From: Rhizobiales bacterium Ga0077525
GTDB lineage: Bacteria; Pseudomonadota; Alphaproteobacteria; Rhizobiales; Xanthobacteraceae
DNA length: 61,701 nt
Assembly: GCA_001464835.1 (NCBI GenBank)
Contig: LNDS01000034.1
Coordinates: 1 to 61,701, forward strand
Direction of reading: 5' to 3'
Position numbers and translations under genes: made by a program. The notes below the pieces were generated by a model. The model was given only the letters and a program-made list of their open reading frames with translations. It made no database searches and had not been told where the DNA came from. Shown piece after piece: positions 9,542 to 18,267 of the stretch; position 1 is the first letter of the stretch, and every line of letters begins with the position of its first letter.

Positions 9542-10435
9542 ATGATGTCGATGCCCCGCCTGTTTTCCGGCCTTCTGGCCGTCCTCGCCCTGCTGACCGT
9601 TTCGGTCCCCGCCGTCCGCGCTCAGGACAATCCCGTCGTGGCCACCGTCAACGGCACCGAAATCCGCCAGAACGACCTGGTCATCGCTGAAGAGGAAGCC
9701 GGCCAGTTGCCGCCGATGTCGCCGGACGCCAAGAAGGATTATCTGGTCCAGTTCATGGCCGACATGATCCTGATCACCAAGGCGGCCGAGGAGAAGAAAA
9801 TCGGCGACGACGCCGCCTTCAAGAAGAAGCTCGAATTCGCCCGCAACAAACTGCTGATGGAAGGCCTGCTGGCATCGGTCGCCACCACCGCTTTGACCGA
9901 GCCCGCCATGCGCGCCGTCTATGACGATGCCGTCTCCAAGCTGCCGGCCGAAGAAGAAGCGCATGCCCGCCATATCCTGTTCCGCGCCGCCGCCGGCGAC
10001 GAGAAGGCGGACAAGGAAGCCGAAGCCAAGGCCAAGGCCGTGGTGGCGCGGCTCGGCAAAGGCGAAGACTTTCAGAAAATCGCCAATGAATTGACCGAAG
10101 ACCCGTCCGGCAAGTCCAATGGCGGCGATCTCGGCTATTTCACCAAAGAGCAGATGGTGCCGGAATTCGCCACCGTCGCCTTCGCCCAGGACAAGGGCAA
10201 GGTCTCCGCCCCGGTGAAGACCCAGTTCGGCTGGCACGTCATCAAGACCGAGGACAAGCGCTCCAAGCCGAAGCCGAGCTTCGAGGACGTCAAGCCGCAG
10301 ATCGAGCAGTTCGTCGCCCGCAAGGCGCAGGCCGAGCTGGTCCAGAAACTGCGCGCCGACGCCAAGATCGTGAAGAACTACACGGTCGAAGCGCCGAAAG
10401 CTGATGCCCCGGCGGCGCCGGCCCCAGCGAAGTAA
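9542..10435 (+). CDS. periplasmic peptidyl-prolyl isomerase, PpiC/parvulin type
   Basis: A 297-residue exported foldase. The N-terminus has a Sec signal peptide ([10 protein letters not shown] then a hydrophobic core, cleavage after V-R-A-Q or nearby). A SurA-like N-terminal helical region is followed by a parvulin domain (about residues 135-235) with H-A-R-H-I-L-F, G-G-D-L-G-Y-F and F-G-W-H-V-I-K. The C-terminal end is charged and finishes in an Ala/Pro tail. It probably assists folding of outer-membrane or periplasmic proteins exported by the divergent secA. Either of two tandem ATG codons (9542 or 9545) could be the start. A terminator follows directly. Confidence 0.93.
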   Translation: MMSMPRLFSGLLAVLALLTVSVPAVRAQDNPVVATVNGTEIRQNDLVIAEEEAGQLPPMSPDAKKDYLVQFMADMILITKAAEEKKIGDDAAFKKKLEFARNKLLMEGLLASVATTALTEPAMRAVYDDAVSKLPAEEEAHARHILFRAAAGDEKADKEAEAKAKAVVARLGKGEDFQKIANELTEDPSGKSNGGDLGYFTKEQMVPEFATVAFAQDKGKVSAPVKTQFGWHVIKTEDKRSKPKPSFEDVKPQIEQFVARKAQAELVQKLRADAKIVKNYTVEAPKADAPAAPAPAK

Positions 10436-10462
10436 GCTTCGCAGACCGACGACGACTTCTAC

Positions 10463-10491
10463 AAATGCCCGGCCTTGTGCCGGGCATTTTG
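10463..10491 (+). terminator. rho-independent terminator after the PpiC-type foldase gene
   Basis: A perfect 11-base-pair stem (AAATGCCCGGC at 10463-10473, GCCGGGCATTT at 10479-10489) with a five-base loop, running into TTTT. It sits 28 bases after the foldase stop and before argJ, separating the two transcripts. An ATG inside the stem should not be taken as the argJ start. Confidence 0.88.
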
Positions 10492-10536
10492 CTTAGGTAC
10501 GCAGGTCACACCCTCACTTCATTGGATGCCGCCCCG

Positions 10537-11772
10537 ATGAGCACCGCCGTCTCCCCCCTCGCCCCAACCAACGTGCCCGACATGCCGGAGATTGCCGGCG
10601 TGCGCCTGGCGACCGCCGAGGCTGGCATCCGCTACAAGAATCGCACCGACGTGCTGCTGGTGCTGTTCGAACCCGGCACGACCGTCGCCGGCGTGTTCAC
10701 TAAATCGAAGTGCCCGTCGGCGCCGGTCGAATGGTGCCGCGCCAATCTCAAGTCGGGAAAGGCGCGCGCGCTGGTGGTCAATTCCGGCAATGCCAATGCC
10801 TTCACCGGCAAGAACGGCCGCGCCTCAACCAAATTGACCGCCGACATCACGTCGAAAGCCGTGGGCTGCAAGGCCAATGAGATATTCCTTGCCTCGACCG
10901 GCGTCATCGGCGAACCGCTCGACGCCTCAAAATTCGCGCCGGTGATGGCGGGCCTGAACGAACGCGCGCAAGCCGGCGACTTCGCCGCCGCCGCCAAGGC
11001 CATCATGACCACCGATACCTTCCCCAAGGTCGCCACCGCGACCGCGAAAATCGGCAAGGCCAAAGTCACCATCAACGGCATCGCCAAGGGCGCCGGCATG
11101 ATCGCGCCGGACATGGCGACGATGCTATCCTTCATCTTTACCGACGCCGCGATCTCGGCGCCCGCCTTACAGGCGCTGCTCAAGGACGGCGTCACCGACA
11201 CATTCAACGCCGTCACCATCGATGGCGACACATCGACCTCCGACACCTTGATGATGTTCGCCACCGGCAAAGCCAAAGATTGTCCGAAGATCGCGCGTGC
11301 CGGCGACCCGCGCCTCAAGGCCTACAAGAAAGCCTTGCAGGCCGTGCTGGCCGATCTGTCCGAGCAGGTGGCGCGCGACGGCGAAGGCGCCCGCAAGCTG
11401 GTCGAAATCGTCGTCGAAGGCGCGGTGTCGAAAGCCTCGGCGCGGAGAATCGCCATGTCGATCGCCAATTCGCCTCTGGTGAAAACCGCGATTGCCGGCG
11501 AGGACGCCAACTGGGGCCGCGTCGTCATGGCCGTAGGCAAGGCCGGCGAGCCGGCAGACCGCGACAAGCTTTCGATCTGGTTTGCCGGCATCCGCGTCGC
11601 GCACAAGGGCATGCGCGATCCGTCCTATGACGAGGCCAAAGTCAGCGCCGAGATGAAGAAGCCGGAGATTTTTCTGAAAGTCGCGCTCGGCATGGGCAAA
11701 GGCCGCGACCGCGTGCTGACCTGCGACCTGACCAAGGAATACATCGCCATCAACGGCGACTACCGTTCTTAA
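10537..11772 (+). CDS. argJ: bifunctional glutamate N-acetyltransferase / amino-acid acetyltransferase
   Basis: ArgJ transfers the acetyl group from N-acetylornithine to glutamate, closing the cyclic arginine pathway, and may also acetylate glutamate from acetyl-CoA. The 411 residues match the family. The autoproteolytic site is visible as [11 protein letters not shown] near residues 187-197, where cleavage before the Thr yields alpha and beta subunits and exposes the nucleophile. The C-terminus [11 protein letters not shown] is typical. The start at 10537 gives [10 protein letters not shown]; an upstream in-frame ATG lies inside the terminator stem. mutT follows closely on the same strand. 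Confidence 0.97.
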   Translation: MSTAVSPLAPTNVPDMPEIAGVRLATAEAGIRYKNRTDVLLVLFEPGTTVAGVFTKSKCPSAPVEWCRANLKSGKARALVVNSGNANAFTGKNGRASTKLTADITSKAVGCKANEIFLASTGVIGEPLDASKFAPVMAGLNERAQAGDFAAAAKAIMTTDTFPKVATATAKIGKAKVTINGIAKGAGMIAPDMATMLSFIFTDAAISAPALQALLKDGVTDTFNAVTIDGDTSTSDTLMMFATGKAKDCPKIARAGDPRLKAYKKALQAVLADLSEQVARDGEGARKLVEIVVEGAVSKASARRIAMSIANSPLVKTAIAGEDANWGRVVMAVGKAGEPADRDKLSIWFAGIRVAHKGMRDPSYDEAKVSAEMKKPEIFLKVALGMGKGRDRVLTCDLTKEYIAINGDYRS

Positions 11773-11865
11773 GGTTTTGTTGACCATCGCCTCAGCTGGA
11801 ACTTGCCGCACGTCAGCGTTGAATCGGCATTAACCTCGCTTTCCTATCGTCGAAAGGCCAAAGGC

Positions 11866-12270
11866 GTGAGCGTCAGAATCGTCCTCGTTGCCGCCTGCGC
11901 TTTGGTCGATGCCGACGGCCGCGTGCTGCTGGCGCAGCGCCCACAAGGCAAGCCGATGGCGGGTCTGTGGGAGTTTCCCGGCGGCAAGATCGAGGGCGGC
12001 GAGAAACCCGAACAGAGTTTGATCCGCGAACTGAAGGAAGAACTCGGTATCGACGTCAAAGAGGATTGTCTAGCGCCGCTGACTTTCGCCAGCCACAGCT
12101 ATCCGGACTTTCACCTGCTGATGCCGCTGTTTGTCTGCCGCCGCTGGGAAGGCACCGTCACTGCGCTTGAAGGACAAAAACTCGCCTGGGCGAAGCCGAA
12201 CCGTTTGCGCGACTACGACATGCCGCCGGCCGATGTGCCGCTGGTGTCGCATCTGATGGCGCTGCTGTGA
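11866..12270 (+). CDS. mutT: 8-oxo-dGTP diphosphatase, MutT
   Basis: A 134-residue Nudix hydrolase that removes oxidised dGTP from the nucleotide pool. The Nudix box runs from G-G-K-I-E-G-G-E to R-E-L-K-E-E-L-G-I, with all catalytic glutamates, and the W-E-F-P-G-G-K leader is the one typical of MutT. The GTG start at 11866 is chosen for its GAAAGG ribosome binding site and the compact N-terminus; a TTG at 11803 would add 21 unconserved residues. It follows argJ by 93 bases and precedes the pilin gene. Confidence 0.93.
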   Translation: MSVRIVLVAACALVDADGRVLLAQRPQGKPMAGLWEFPGGKIEGGEKPEQSLIRELKEELGIDVKEDCLAPLTFASHSYPDFHLLMPLFVCRRWEGTVTALEGQKLAWAKPNRLRDYDMPPADVPLVSHLMALL

Positions 12271-12295
12271 GGCGCCGCAGGAGGAGAATACGCCG

Positions 12296-12475
12296 ATGCG
12301 CCGTGACCCGCTGATCCGCCAGTTGCGCCGGTTCGTGCGCAACGAAAGCGGCGCAACCGCCATCGAATACGCGATCATCGCAACCGGCATCGCCGCCGTT
12401 CTGGTCGCCGCCATCGCCACGCTCGGCGGCAAGGTAACGGACCTGTTTACCGCGGTCAAAACCGCGTTCAATTAG
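12296..12475 (+). CDS. Flp family type IVb pilin
   Basis: A 59-residue pilin too short for routine gene calling. It starts at an ATG with a strong AGGAGGAGA site. After a basic leader (R-R-D-P-L-I-R-Q-L-R-R-F) comes the Flp processing motif S-G-A-T-A-I-E-Y-A-I-I-A at about residues 18-29, where a prepilin peptidase would cut after the Gly; the Glu and Tyr are the canonical Flp pair. A hydrophobic helix follows to about residue 43. No tad/cpa assembly genes or prepilin peptidase are near, so it is an isolated pilin gene. Its stop overlaps the stop of the convergent methyltransferase by four bases. Confidence 0.9.
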   Translation: MRRDPLIRQLRRFVRNESGATAIEYAIIATGIAAVLVAAIATLGGKVTDLFTAVKTAFN

Positions 12476-13353
12476 CGTTTGACCGGAATTTCCCTGGCGC
12501 CCAGCGCATCGGCAAGGCGCTGCGTCGCCGAACCGGGCTTGAGCGGCTTCTGCTGACTTTCATGCGGCGCCCAGCCGGTCAGCCAGACAATCTCGAATGT
12601 CGCGCGCAAGCGGCCATCGGCATCGGCGAAGCGCCGCGCATAAATCTCCAGCATCTTGCGCAAGGTCGCGCGCTTGAGCGGCGTGCGCCGCCGCTCGGTC
12701 ATGATGTTGGTCGCGCCCATCGCGCGCAGATCGCGCATCAAAGCCAGCGGGTTGTCGTAGCGCACGATTAGCCGGTCGCTGTCGATGACCGGCAGCGCAA
12801 AGCCGGCGCGCTGCAACAGCGAACCGAGATCGCGAATGTCGGCGAAAGGCGAGACACGCGGCGAGAGGCCGCCCTCGATCTCGCTTTCCGCCTCGGCGAA
12901 AGCTTCGCGCAATTCGCTTAACGAGTCGCCGCCGATCATCGCCGCCAGCAGCAGGCCATCGGCTTTAAGCGCGCGCCGGATTTGGATCAGCGTGCCGGGC
13001 AGGTCGTTGACGAATTGCAGCGCCAAAGCCGACACCACCAGATCGAGCGAGGCATCGGCAAATGGCAGCGCCTCCTCGTCGGCGACTACCGCCAGCGGCG
13101 ATGCGTCGTGCGCGGCCGCCGGCGAGGCCGCGACAAGAGTCGTTATTTTGCCGCTTGCCGCCAGCACCCGGCGCAGCGCATCGGTCGGCGTGCCGAGATC
13201 GACGGCGCGGTCGAATTGCCGCAGCACCACAGAAAGCCGCTCGCCCATTTCCTCGGCAACCCGGTCGAGCAGAAAGGTCGCGGGCGCAAACAAGCGGGCG
13301 CGGCGCTGGCGTTGCCTCAAAAGTTGCCGATCAAAGATCGTCGAAACAGACAC
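12472..13353 (-). CDS. SAM-dependent methyltransferase, BioC/NDUFAF5-like
   Basis: A 293-residue class I methyltransferase fold. The N-terminus (I-F-D-R-Q-L-L-R-Q-R-Q-R-R-A) matches alphaproteobacterial proteins related to mitochondrial NDUFAF5 and to BioC. The nucleotide-binding glycine motif is unusual here (V-D-L-G-T-P-T-D), and the motif-IV region reads L-D-L-V-V-S-A-L-A-L-Q-F-V-N-D-L-P. The substrate is unknown; a role in respiratory complex I assembly or biotin synthesis would be inference. A GTG start at 13353 is preferred, because the longer frame runs into the intergenic repeat. It is divergent from comF. Confidence 0.85.
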   Translation of the reverse strand: MSVSTIFDRQLLRQRQRRARLFAPATFLLDRVAEEMGERLSVVLRQFDRAVDLGTPTDALRRVLAASGKITTLVAASPAAAHDASPLAVVADEEALPFADASLDLVVSALALQFVNDLPGTLIQIRRALKADGLLLAAMIGGDSLSELREAFAEAESEIEGGLSPRVSPFADIRDLGSLLQRAGFALPVIDSDRLIVRYDNPLALMRDLRAMGATNIMTERRRTPLKRATLRKMLEIYARRFADADGRLRATFEIVWLTGWAPHESQQKPLKPGSATQRLADALGAREIPVKR

Positions 13354-13369
13354 AGCATCACCGTTGTCG

Positions 13370-13471
13370 TCCCCTCCCCCCTTGTGGGGGAGGGACAGGG
13401 AGGGGGGTATCATACAAGCGGTGCCAAGCACCCCCCTCCCCAACCCTCCCCCACAAGGGGGGAGGGAGCAG
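13370..13471. repeat. large intergenic inverted repeat (C/G-rich)
   Basis: Arms of the type CCCTCCCCCTTGTGGGGGAG and its complement lie about 40 bases apart, each arm also holding a small hairpin (CCCCC-TTGTG-GGGG). The element lies between the divergent methyltransferase and comF genes and could fold into a long cruciform or RNA hairpin. It resembles family A (91-207, 21266-21406) in base make-up and placement but differs in sequence. Confidence 0.8.
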
Positions 13472-13526
13472 AAGGAGTTCGCCGTTCGTATTGTGGCATC
13501 TTAGCCTCAGAGATAGCCTCAGATTT

Positions 13527-14324
13527 ATGCGGAGCAATGAAGCAGCTTCGAATGATCTCTCGCGCGTCGCGCGGCTGGGCGGCGGCGTCCGCGCTCTGTG
13601 GCGCGCCGTGCTCGATGCCGCCCTGCCGCCGCTTTGTCCGTCCTGCCGCGAGCCTTTGGGCGACGGCGGAGGGCTTTGCGCCTCGTGCTGGTCGAAATTG
13701 TCGCTGATCGAGCCGCCTTACTGCGCCCGACTCGGCATTCCCTTCACTTACGATCCCGGCCCCGGCCTGTTGTCGATGGAGGCGATGGCGCATCCGCCGG
13801 CCTATGACCGGGCGCGCGCCGCGGTGCGCTACGACGAAGTGGCGCGCAAGCTAGTGCTGGCTTTCAAGTTTGCCGACCGGCTGGATTTCGCGCCGATGAT
13901 GGGCCGCTGGATGGCGCGCGCCGGTCGTGAACTCCTGACCGACGCCGATGCCCTGATGCCGGTGCCGCTGCACTGGCGGCGATTATGGGCGCGGCGCTTC
14001 AACCAGGCGGCGGCATTATCCGGCGCGATTTCGGACATCAGCGGCGTGCCGGTGCTCTATGACGTGCTCAAGCGCGTGCGCGCCACGCCGCAGCAAGTGG
14101 GCCTGTCCAAGGCGCAACGCGCCGACAATGTACAGGGCGCGTTCCGGGTTCCGGATAGCGACAAGGCCGCGGTTGCCGGCCGCCGCATCGTCCTGGTCGA
14201 TGACGTGCTGACCTCGGGCGCCACCGTCGATACCTGCGCCCGCGCTCTGCTTCGTGCGGGGGCCTCCCATGTCGATGTACTGGTTTTCGCCCGGGTTGTC
14301 GCGCCAGCGCGCGCCACCATATAA
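13527..14324 (+). CDS. ComF family phosphoribosyltransferase-like protein
   Basis: A 265-residue ComF protein. The N-terminal zinc-ribbon-like part has C-P-S-C-R-E-P-L and C-A-S-C-W (about residues 36-58). The C-terminal PRTase domain carries the PRPP-binding signature I-V-L-V-D-D-V-L-T-S-G-A-T near residues 222-234. ComF is needed for DNA uptake in naturally competent bacteria, but homologues are widespread and the molecular role is not settled. The start at 13527 avoids reading through the inverted repeat. grxC follows after about 30 bases on the same strand. Confidence 0.93.
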   Translation: MRSNEAASNDLSRVARLGGGVRALWRAVLDAALPPLCPSCREPLGDGGGLCASCWSKLSLIEPPYCARLGIPFTYDPGPGLLSMEAMAHPPAYDRARAAVRYDEVARKLVLAFKFADRLDFAPMMGRWMARAGRELLTDADALMPVPLHWRRLWARRFNQAAALSGAISDISGVPVLYDVLKRVRATPQQVGLSKAQRADNVQGAFRVPDSDKAAVAGRRIVLVDDVLTSGATVDTCARALLRAGASHVDVLVFARVVAPARATI

Positions 14325-14354
14325 AGTAGCCCGACAACCGCGAGCCCGACAGCA

Positions 14355-14636
14355 ATGCCCCCCGTTGAAATCTACACCACCCAGTGGTGCTCCTACTGCC
14401 GCATGGCCAAAGCGTTGCTGACGCGCAAGGGCGTGCCGTTCAAGGAAATAGACGTCTCGTCGGGCGAGATACGCCAGGCGATGATCGAGCGTGCCAATGG
14501 CCGCATGACCGTGCCGCAGATTTTCATCGGAAAGGTCCATGTCGGCGGCAGCGACGATCTGCACGACCTGGAACACGAGGGCCGGCTCGATCCCCTGCTC
14601 GCCAGTGAAAGCGATAACGCAGGAATGGATAAATGA
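14355..14636 (+). CDS. grxC: glutaredoxin 3
   Basis: A 93-residue dithiol glutaredoxin that reduces disulfides and glutathione adducts. The active site is C-S-Y-C at residues 12-15 (the usual GrxC centre is C-P-Y-C; Ser here is a common variant). The T-V-P-Q-I-F-I motif and G-G-S-D-D-L complete the glutathione-binding site. It is coupled by an ATGA overlap to the following amidase-like gene, so the two are translated from one message. Confidence 0.96.
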   Translation: MPPVEIYTTQWCSYCRMAKALLTRKGVPFKEIDVSSGEIRQAMIERANGRMTVPQIFIGKVHVGGSDDLHDLEHEGRLDPLLASESDNAGMDK

Positions 14637-15514
14637 GTCAAACGCCGGCGACCTTCAAGGCCGCGCTGATCCAGATGCGCACCGGGCTTGACCCGGCGGC
14701 AAATCTCGACGCCGCGACCCGCATGATCGCCGAGGCCAAATCCGCCGGCGCCGATTACGTGCAGACGCCGGAAATGACCAACATCATGGATGTGCAGCGC
14801 GACCGCTTCTTCGCCACGATCCAGGAAGAAGATGCCGACGTCTCTCTTGCCGCATTCCGCGACTTGGCGCGCAAGCACAAGATCTTCGTTCACGTCGGCT
14901 CGCTGGCCATCAAGGTCGCGCCGGAAAAGGCCGCCAACCGTGGCTTCGTCATTACGCCGAAAGGAGACATCGTCGCGCGCTACGACAAGATTCATATGTT
15001 CGACGTCGATCTCGCTGGCGGCGAGAGCTATCGCGAGTCCCGCAACTACCGCGCCGGAGACATCGCCATCAATGCCGACCTGCCGTGGGGCGTGCTCGGC
15101 GTGACCATTTGCTACGACCTGCGGTTTCCAGCTTTGTATCGCGCGCTGGCGGAAGCCGGCGCGACCATGCTGGCGATTCCGTCGGCTTTCACACGGCAGA
15201 CCGGCGAAGCGCACTGGAACGTGCTGATGCGCGCCCGCGCCATCGAGAATGGCTGCTTCGTGCTGGCCGCCGCGCAAGGCGGCAAGCATGAGAACGGCCG
15301 CGAAACCTTCGGCCATTCGATTATCGTCGATCCATGGGGCCGCGTCTTGGCCGAAGGCGGGAGTGAGCCCGGCGTGGTGATGGCCGAGATCGATCCGGCG
15401 CAGGTCGCGGAAGCGCGTTCGCGCATGCCGTCATTGCAACACGGCCGCCGTTTCGAGATGGCCGAACCGATGGCGGAATCGACGCACTTGCATCTTGTGC
15501 AGGACGCCGAATGA
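14633..15514 (+). CDS. carbon-nitrogen hydrolase, Nit2/omega-amidase-like
   Basis: A 293-residue nitrilase-superfamily enzyme. The catalytic triad is visible: Glu47 (T-P-E-M), Lys119 (R-Y-D-K-I-H) and Cys160 (G-V-T-I-C-Y-D-L-R). The Nit-branch motif R-Y-D-K-I-H-M-F-D-V and the R-F-P-A-L-Y-R segment point to deaminated glutathione amidase or omega-amidase activity. Placement directly after grxC, with ATGA overlap, supports a glutathione repair role (inference). The next gene also overlaps by ATGA, making a tight three-gene unit. Confidence 0.93.
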   Translation: MSQTPATFKAALIQMRTGLDPAANLDAATRMIAEAKSAGADYVQTPEMTNIMDVQRDRFFATIQEEDADVSLAAFRDLARKHKIFVHVGSLAIKVAPEKAANRGFVITPKGDIVARYDKIHMFDVDLAGGESYRESRNYRAGDIAINADLPWGVLGVTICYDLRFPALYRALAEAGATMLAIPSAFTRQTGEAHWNVLMRARAIENGCFVLAAAQGGKHENGRETFGHSIIVDPWGRVLAEGGSEPGVVMAEIDPAQVAEARSRMPSLQHGRRFEMAEPMAESTHLHLVQDAE

Positions 15515-15972
15515 TCCGTTACGCGCTGAGCTGCCACAAGGGCCACGGCTTCGACAGCTGGTTTCCCGATTCGAGCGCCTACGACAAGCAGGCCAAGCGC
15601 GGGCTTGTGACCTGCCCGCATTGCGGCTCGGCCAAGGTCGAGAAGGCGATCATGGCGCCAAGGCTCGCGGGCAAGCGCGGCAAGGCCGAGGCGCCGACCG
15701 CATCGCCTGCAGTGCAAGCCAACCAGCCCGTCGCGATGATGTCGCCGCAGGAGCAGGAATTCCGCGCCAAGCTCAAGGAGCTTCGCGAGCACATTGTCAA
15801 GAACGCCGACGATGTCGGCCAGAAGTTTCCCGAAGAGGCGCGCAAGATGCATTACGGCGAGAGCGAGCACCGCCCGATCTACGGCGTCGCCTCGCCCGAC
15901 GACGCCAAATCGCTGGCCGAGGAAGGCATCGAATTCATGCCCGTGCCGATTTTACCGGACGACCGCAATTAG
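15511..15972 (+). CDS. DUF1178 family protein
   Basis: A 153-residue protein of the DUF1178 family, common in alpha- and betaproteobacteria and of unknown function. The N-terminus M-I-R-Y-A-L-S-C-x-x-G-H-x-F-D-S-W-F and the C-P-H-C-G-S pair (Cys8 with Cys35/Cys38) look like a zinc ribbon. The C-terminus has the conserved G-E-S-E-H-R-P-I-Y-G and P-V-P-I-L-P. It is translationally coupled (ATGA) to the nitrilase-family gene upstream. Confidence 0.93.
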   Translation: MIRYALSCHKGHGFDSWFPDSSAYDKQAKRGLVTCPHCGSAKVEKAIMAPRLAGKRGKAEAPTASPAVQANQPVAMMSPQEQEFRAKLKELREHIVKNADDVGQKFPEEARKMHYGESEHRPIYGVASPDDAKSLAEEGIEFMPVPILPDDRN

Positions 15973-16035
15973 CGAACGTGACGGCCCGCAAAGGCGGCTG
16001 GACAACCATGCATTGCCCCGTCAGAGTATTGCTGA

Positions 16036-16861
16036 ATGCAGCAAGATAATCTCAAAAACGTCGAATCGCATTTCGAATTCGGCAAGAACTGGGCCTCGTA
16101 CGCCGCTCTGATCGAAGAACCGCAAATCGAGCGTGCCCAGGACGGCCTGTTAAAAGCTGATCCCGGCGGAGGAGTTCCGCGGCCGCACCTTCCTTGATAT
16201 CGGCTGCGGATCGGGTCTTCATACCCTCGCCGCGACCAGGTTAGGCGCCAGCCAAGTCGTGGCTGTCGATATCGATCCCGATAGTGTTGCCACCAGCAAG
16301 GCTGTGCTGTCCTCGCGCGTCGCCGGCACGCCCTGGCGCGCCGAACAGGTCAGCGTTTTCGATCTCGACCCGGCGCGGCTCGGCACTTTCGATATCGTTT
16401 ATTCCTGGGGCGTTCTGCACCACACCGGCAATATGTGGGAAGCCGTCGAAAAAGCCGCCGCGATGGCCGCGCCGAACGGGCTTTTTGTCATCGCGCTGTA
16501 TCGCAAGACGTATATCGATGCATTCTGGAAATGGGAAAAGCGCCTTTATGCGCACGCCAGTCCGGGAGTCCAGAAGTTCATTCAATCCTTGTACATCGGC
16601 GCCTTTCGGCTGGCGATGATCGCCAAGCGCAAGAACTTCCGCGATCACGTTGCCAATTACAGATCGATCCGCGGCATGGATTTCCATCACGACATTCACG
16701 ACTGGCTCGGCGGTTACCCTTACGAGACCGCGTCGGCGCCCGAAGTCGATGCCAGGCTCACCGCACTCGGATTGAAAGCCGAGCGTGTTTTTGCCCGCCC
16801 GATCGGCGTCGGCATTTTCGGCTCGGGATGCGATGAATTCGTCTACCGGCGGGCGCGATAG
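16036..16861 (+). pseudogene. class I SAM-dependent methyltransferase with a +1 frameshift
   Basis: Two frames together encode one methyltransferase. The first starts at 16036 (M-Q-Q-D-N-L-K-N-V-E-S-H-F-E-F-G-K-N-W) and runs to L-L-K; the second supplies F-L-D-I-G-C-G-S-G-L-H-T-L-A (the SAM-binding motif), A-V-D-I-D-P and W-G-V-L-H-H-T-G. Removing one A from the AAAA run at 16152-16155 joins them into 274 codons. The substrate is unknown; relatives often sit in glycan or lipid gene sets. The single-base homopolymer lesion is the classic form of a sequencing error, but a recent pseudogene is possible. Confidence 0.85.
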
Positions 16862-16871
16862 CGTCGCGCTT

Positions 16872-16904
16872 AATGCGCCCAGATCAGCAGCACGACGATC
16901 ACGA
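16872..16904 (-). repeat. second copy of the EamA gene 3' end
   Basis: This 33-base segment repeats the last codons of the EamA transporter gene at 18270-18305, with 26 identical bases followed by a clean three-base gap and seven more identical bases. On the minus strand it still reads V-V-L-L-I-W-A-H and stop. It lies beyond the substrate-binding protein gene, so the two copies flank that gene as direct repeats. No complete gene is attached. Confidence 0.85.
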
Positions 16905-16959
16905 GGAAAAACGCCGCCGCGCAGCTACGCACGGCAGCGTTTTTCTTGGGTAACGAGTA

Positions 16960-18171
16960 TCAGGAGCCGCAGCGGCCGATCTTGAGCACCTTGCACTCGT
17001 CCTTGACCTGCTTGGTGGTGGCGAGCACCTTAACGCCAAGCTTGCCGTCCGGTTTACGGATGACTTCAAAAGCGTTTTCGTCCTGGATGACATCGCGTGT
17101 CTCCGGGTCGATCGACACGCTGCCGCGCGGCCCGAGGCCCGACCAGCCCTTCATCGCCTCGATCACCTTAGCGCCGTCCGACAAATCGCCATTGAGCTTT
17201 TTGATCGTGTCGAAGATGGCGTGCATGCTGTCCCACGCCGCCGCCGATTGTGAATCCGGCGGATCGGCGGTTTTGCCATAAGCCTCGAACCAGGCCTTCA
17301 GGAACGCGGTATTCTGGGCGTTGACCAGATCGGCCGAGTAGTGGCCCATCACGACGGTGCCGATGGCGGCATCGCCCATTTCCTGCAACTTGTTGTCGGG
17401 GATGATGTCCGCCGTACCGATGAGTTTGATGCCGGCCTTGCGCATGCCGAGTTCGCCATAGGCCTTCACCATGCCGGCGGCGTGCGCGCCGCCTGGGACG
17501 AAGACATACAGGCAGTCCGGCTTGGCATCCTTGATACGCTGGAAATACGGCGTGAAGTCGGGCACCTGAACCGGGCTGCCGAGCGGCACCGAAAGCGTGA
17601 CCTTGCCGCCGGCCTTTTCATATCCGGTCTGGAAGGCCTCGGAAGAATCCTTGCCAGGCGGGAAATCCGTGTACGCGATCGCGGCGGTCTTGCAGCCATG
17701 CTTGACGGCGAAAGCGCCCATCGGATGCGCCGCATGCCACATGCTATGCGACAGGCGCACGATATAGGGCGACAGGTTCGTAATCCAGGCGGTGCCCGCA
17801 TTGGCGATCACCATCGGCACCTTCGCCTGGGTGACCACCGGCGCCAACACGATCGCCGACGGCGAAAACGTCACGCCGGTCAGGATCTTCACTTTGTCGT
17901 TGACCAGCAATTCGGTGCCGACGGCCTTGGCATTCGCACCGCTCGGCGGGCCTTCGTCGCGCTTGATGATCTCGATCTTGTGCGGCGCGATATCTTTCGC
18001 GTGCAGCTTGACGTAAAGCTCGAACGCCTTGTCGGCTTGATGGCCGAGATCGGAGTTGGGACCGCTGAACGGTAGCATCACGCCAATTTTGATCGTTTCC
18101 GCTTGCGCAGAGCCGCCAATGGCAAAGGCCAAGGCCAAGGCGGCGAGCCCCAGCCGCTTGAGCATCTTCAT
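16960..18171 (-). CDS. branched-chain amino acid type ABC substrate-binding protein
   Basis: A 403-residue periplasmic binding protein of the LivJ/Peripla_BP_6 family. A Sec signal peptide (M-K-M-L-K-R-L-G-L-A then hydrophobic, ending A-Q-A) precedes I-K-I-G-V-M-L-P-F-S-G-P, the standard first strand. Members bind amino acids, aromatic acids, urea or amides; the ligand cannot be predicted. No permease or ATPase genes are linked, so it depends on a transporter elsewhere. The ATG at 18171 is favoured over 18177 because the AGGGAGA site is properly spaced from it. The gene is bracketed by copies of the neighbouring EamA gene's 3' end. Confidence 0.93.
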   Translation of the reverse strand: MKMLKRLGLAALALAFAIGGSAQAETIKIGVMLPFSGPNSDLGHQADKAFELYVKLHAKDIAPHKIEIIKRDEGPPSGANAKAVGTELLVNDKVKILTGVTFSPSAIVLAPVVTQAKVPMVIANAGTAWITNLSPYIVRLSHSMWHAAHPMGAFAVKHGCKTAAIAYTDFPPGKDSSEAFQTGYEKAGGKVTLSVPLGSPVQVPDFTPYFQRIKDAKPDCLYVFVPGGAHAAGMVKAYGELGMRKAGIKLIGTADIIPDNKLQEMGDAAIGTVVMGHYSADLVNAQNTAFLKAWFEAYGKTADPPDSQSAAAWDSMHAIFDTIKKLNGDLSDGAKVIEAMKGWSGLGPRGSVSIDPETRDVIQDENAFEVIRKPDGKLGVKVLATTKQVKDECKVLKIGRCGS

Positions 18172-18267
18172 TTCCATTCTCCCTTACGGCTTTTTTGTTT
18201 TTTAATCCCAATGCGAAGCCGTTCGCAGGTATGATTATAGTGCCAAGGACGCGGCCAGCAACCGGCG

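Noticed and set aside
10465..10536. Upstream start for argJ
   Set aside because: The ATG lies within the stem of the foldase terminator; conserved ArgJ sequence begins at 10537.
13062..13526. N-terminal extension of comF
   Set aside because: It runs through the GC-rich inverted repeat and the antisense strand of the methyltransferase; ComF homology starts after 13527.
16960..18171. Composite transposon or IS element around the binding protein
   Set aside because: The flanking repeats are direct copies of a gene end, without terminal inverted repeats or transposase.
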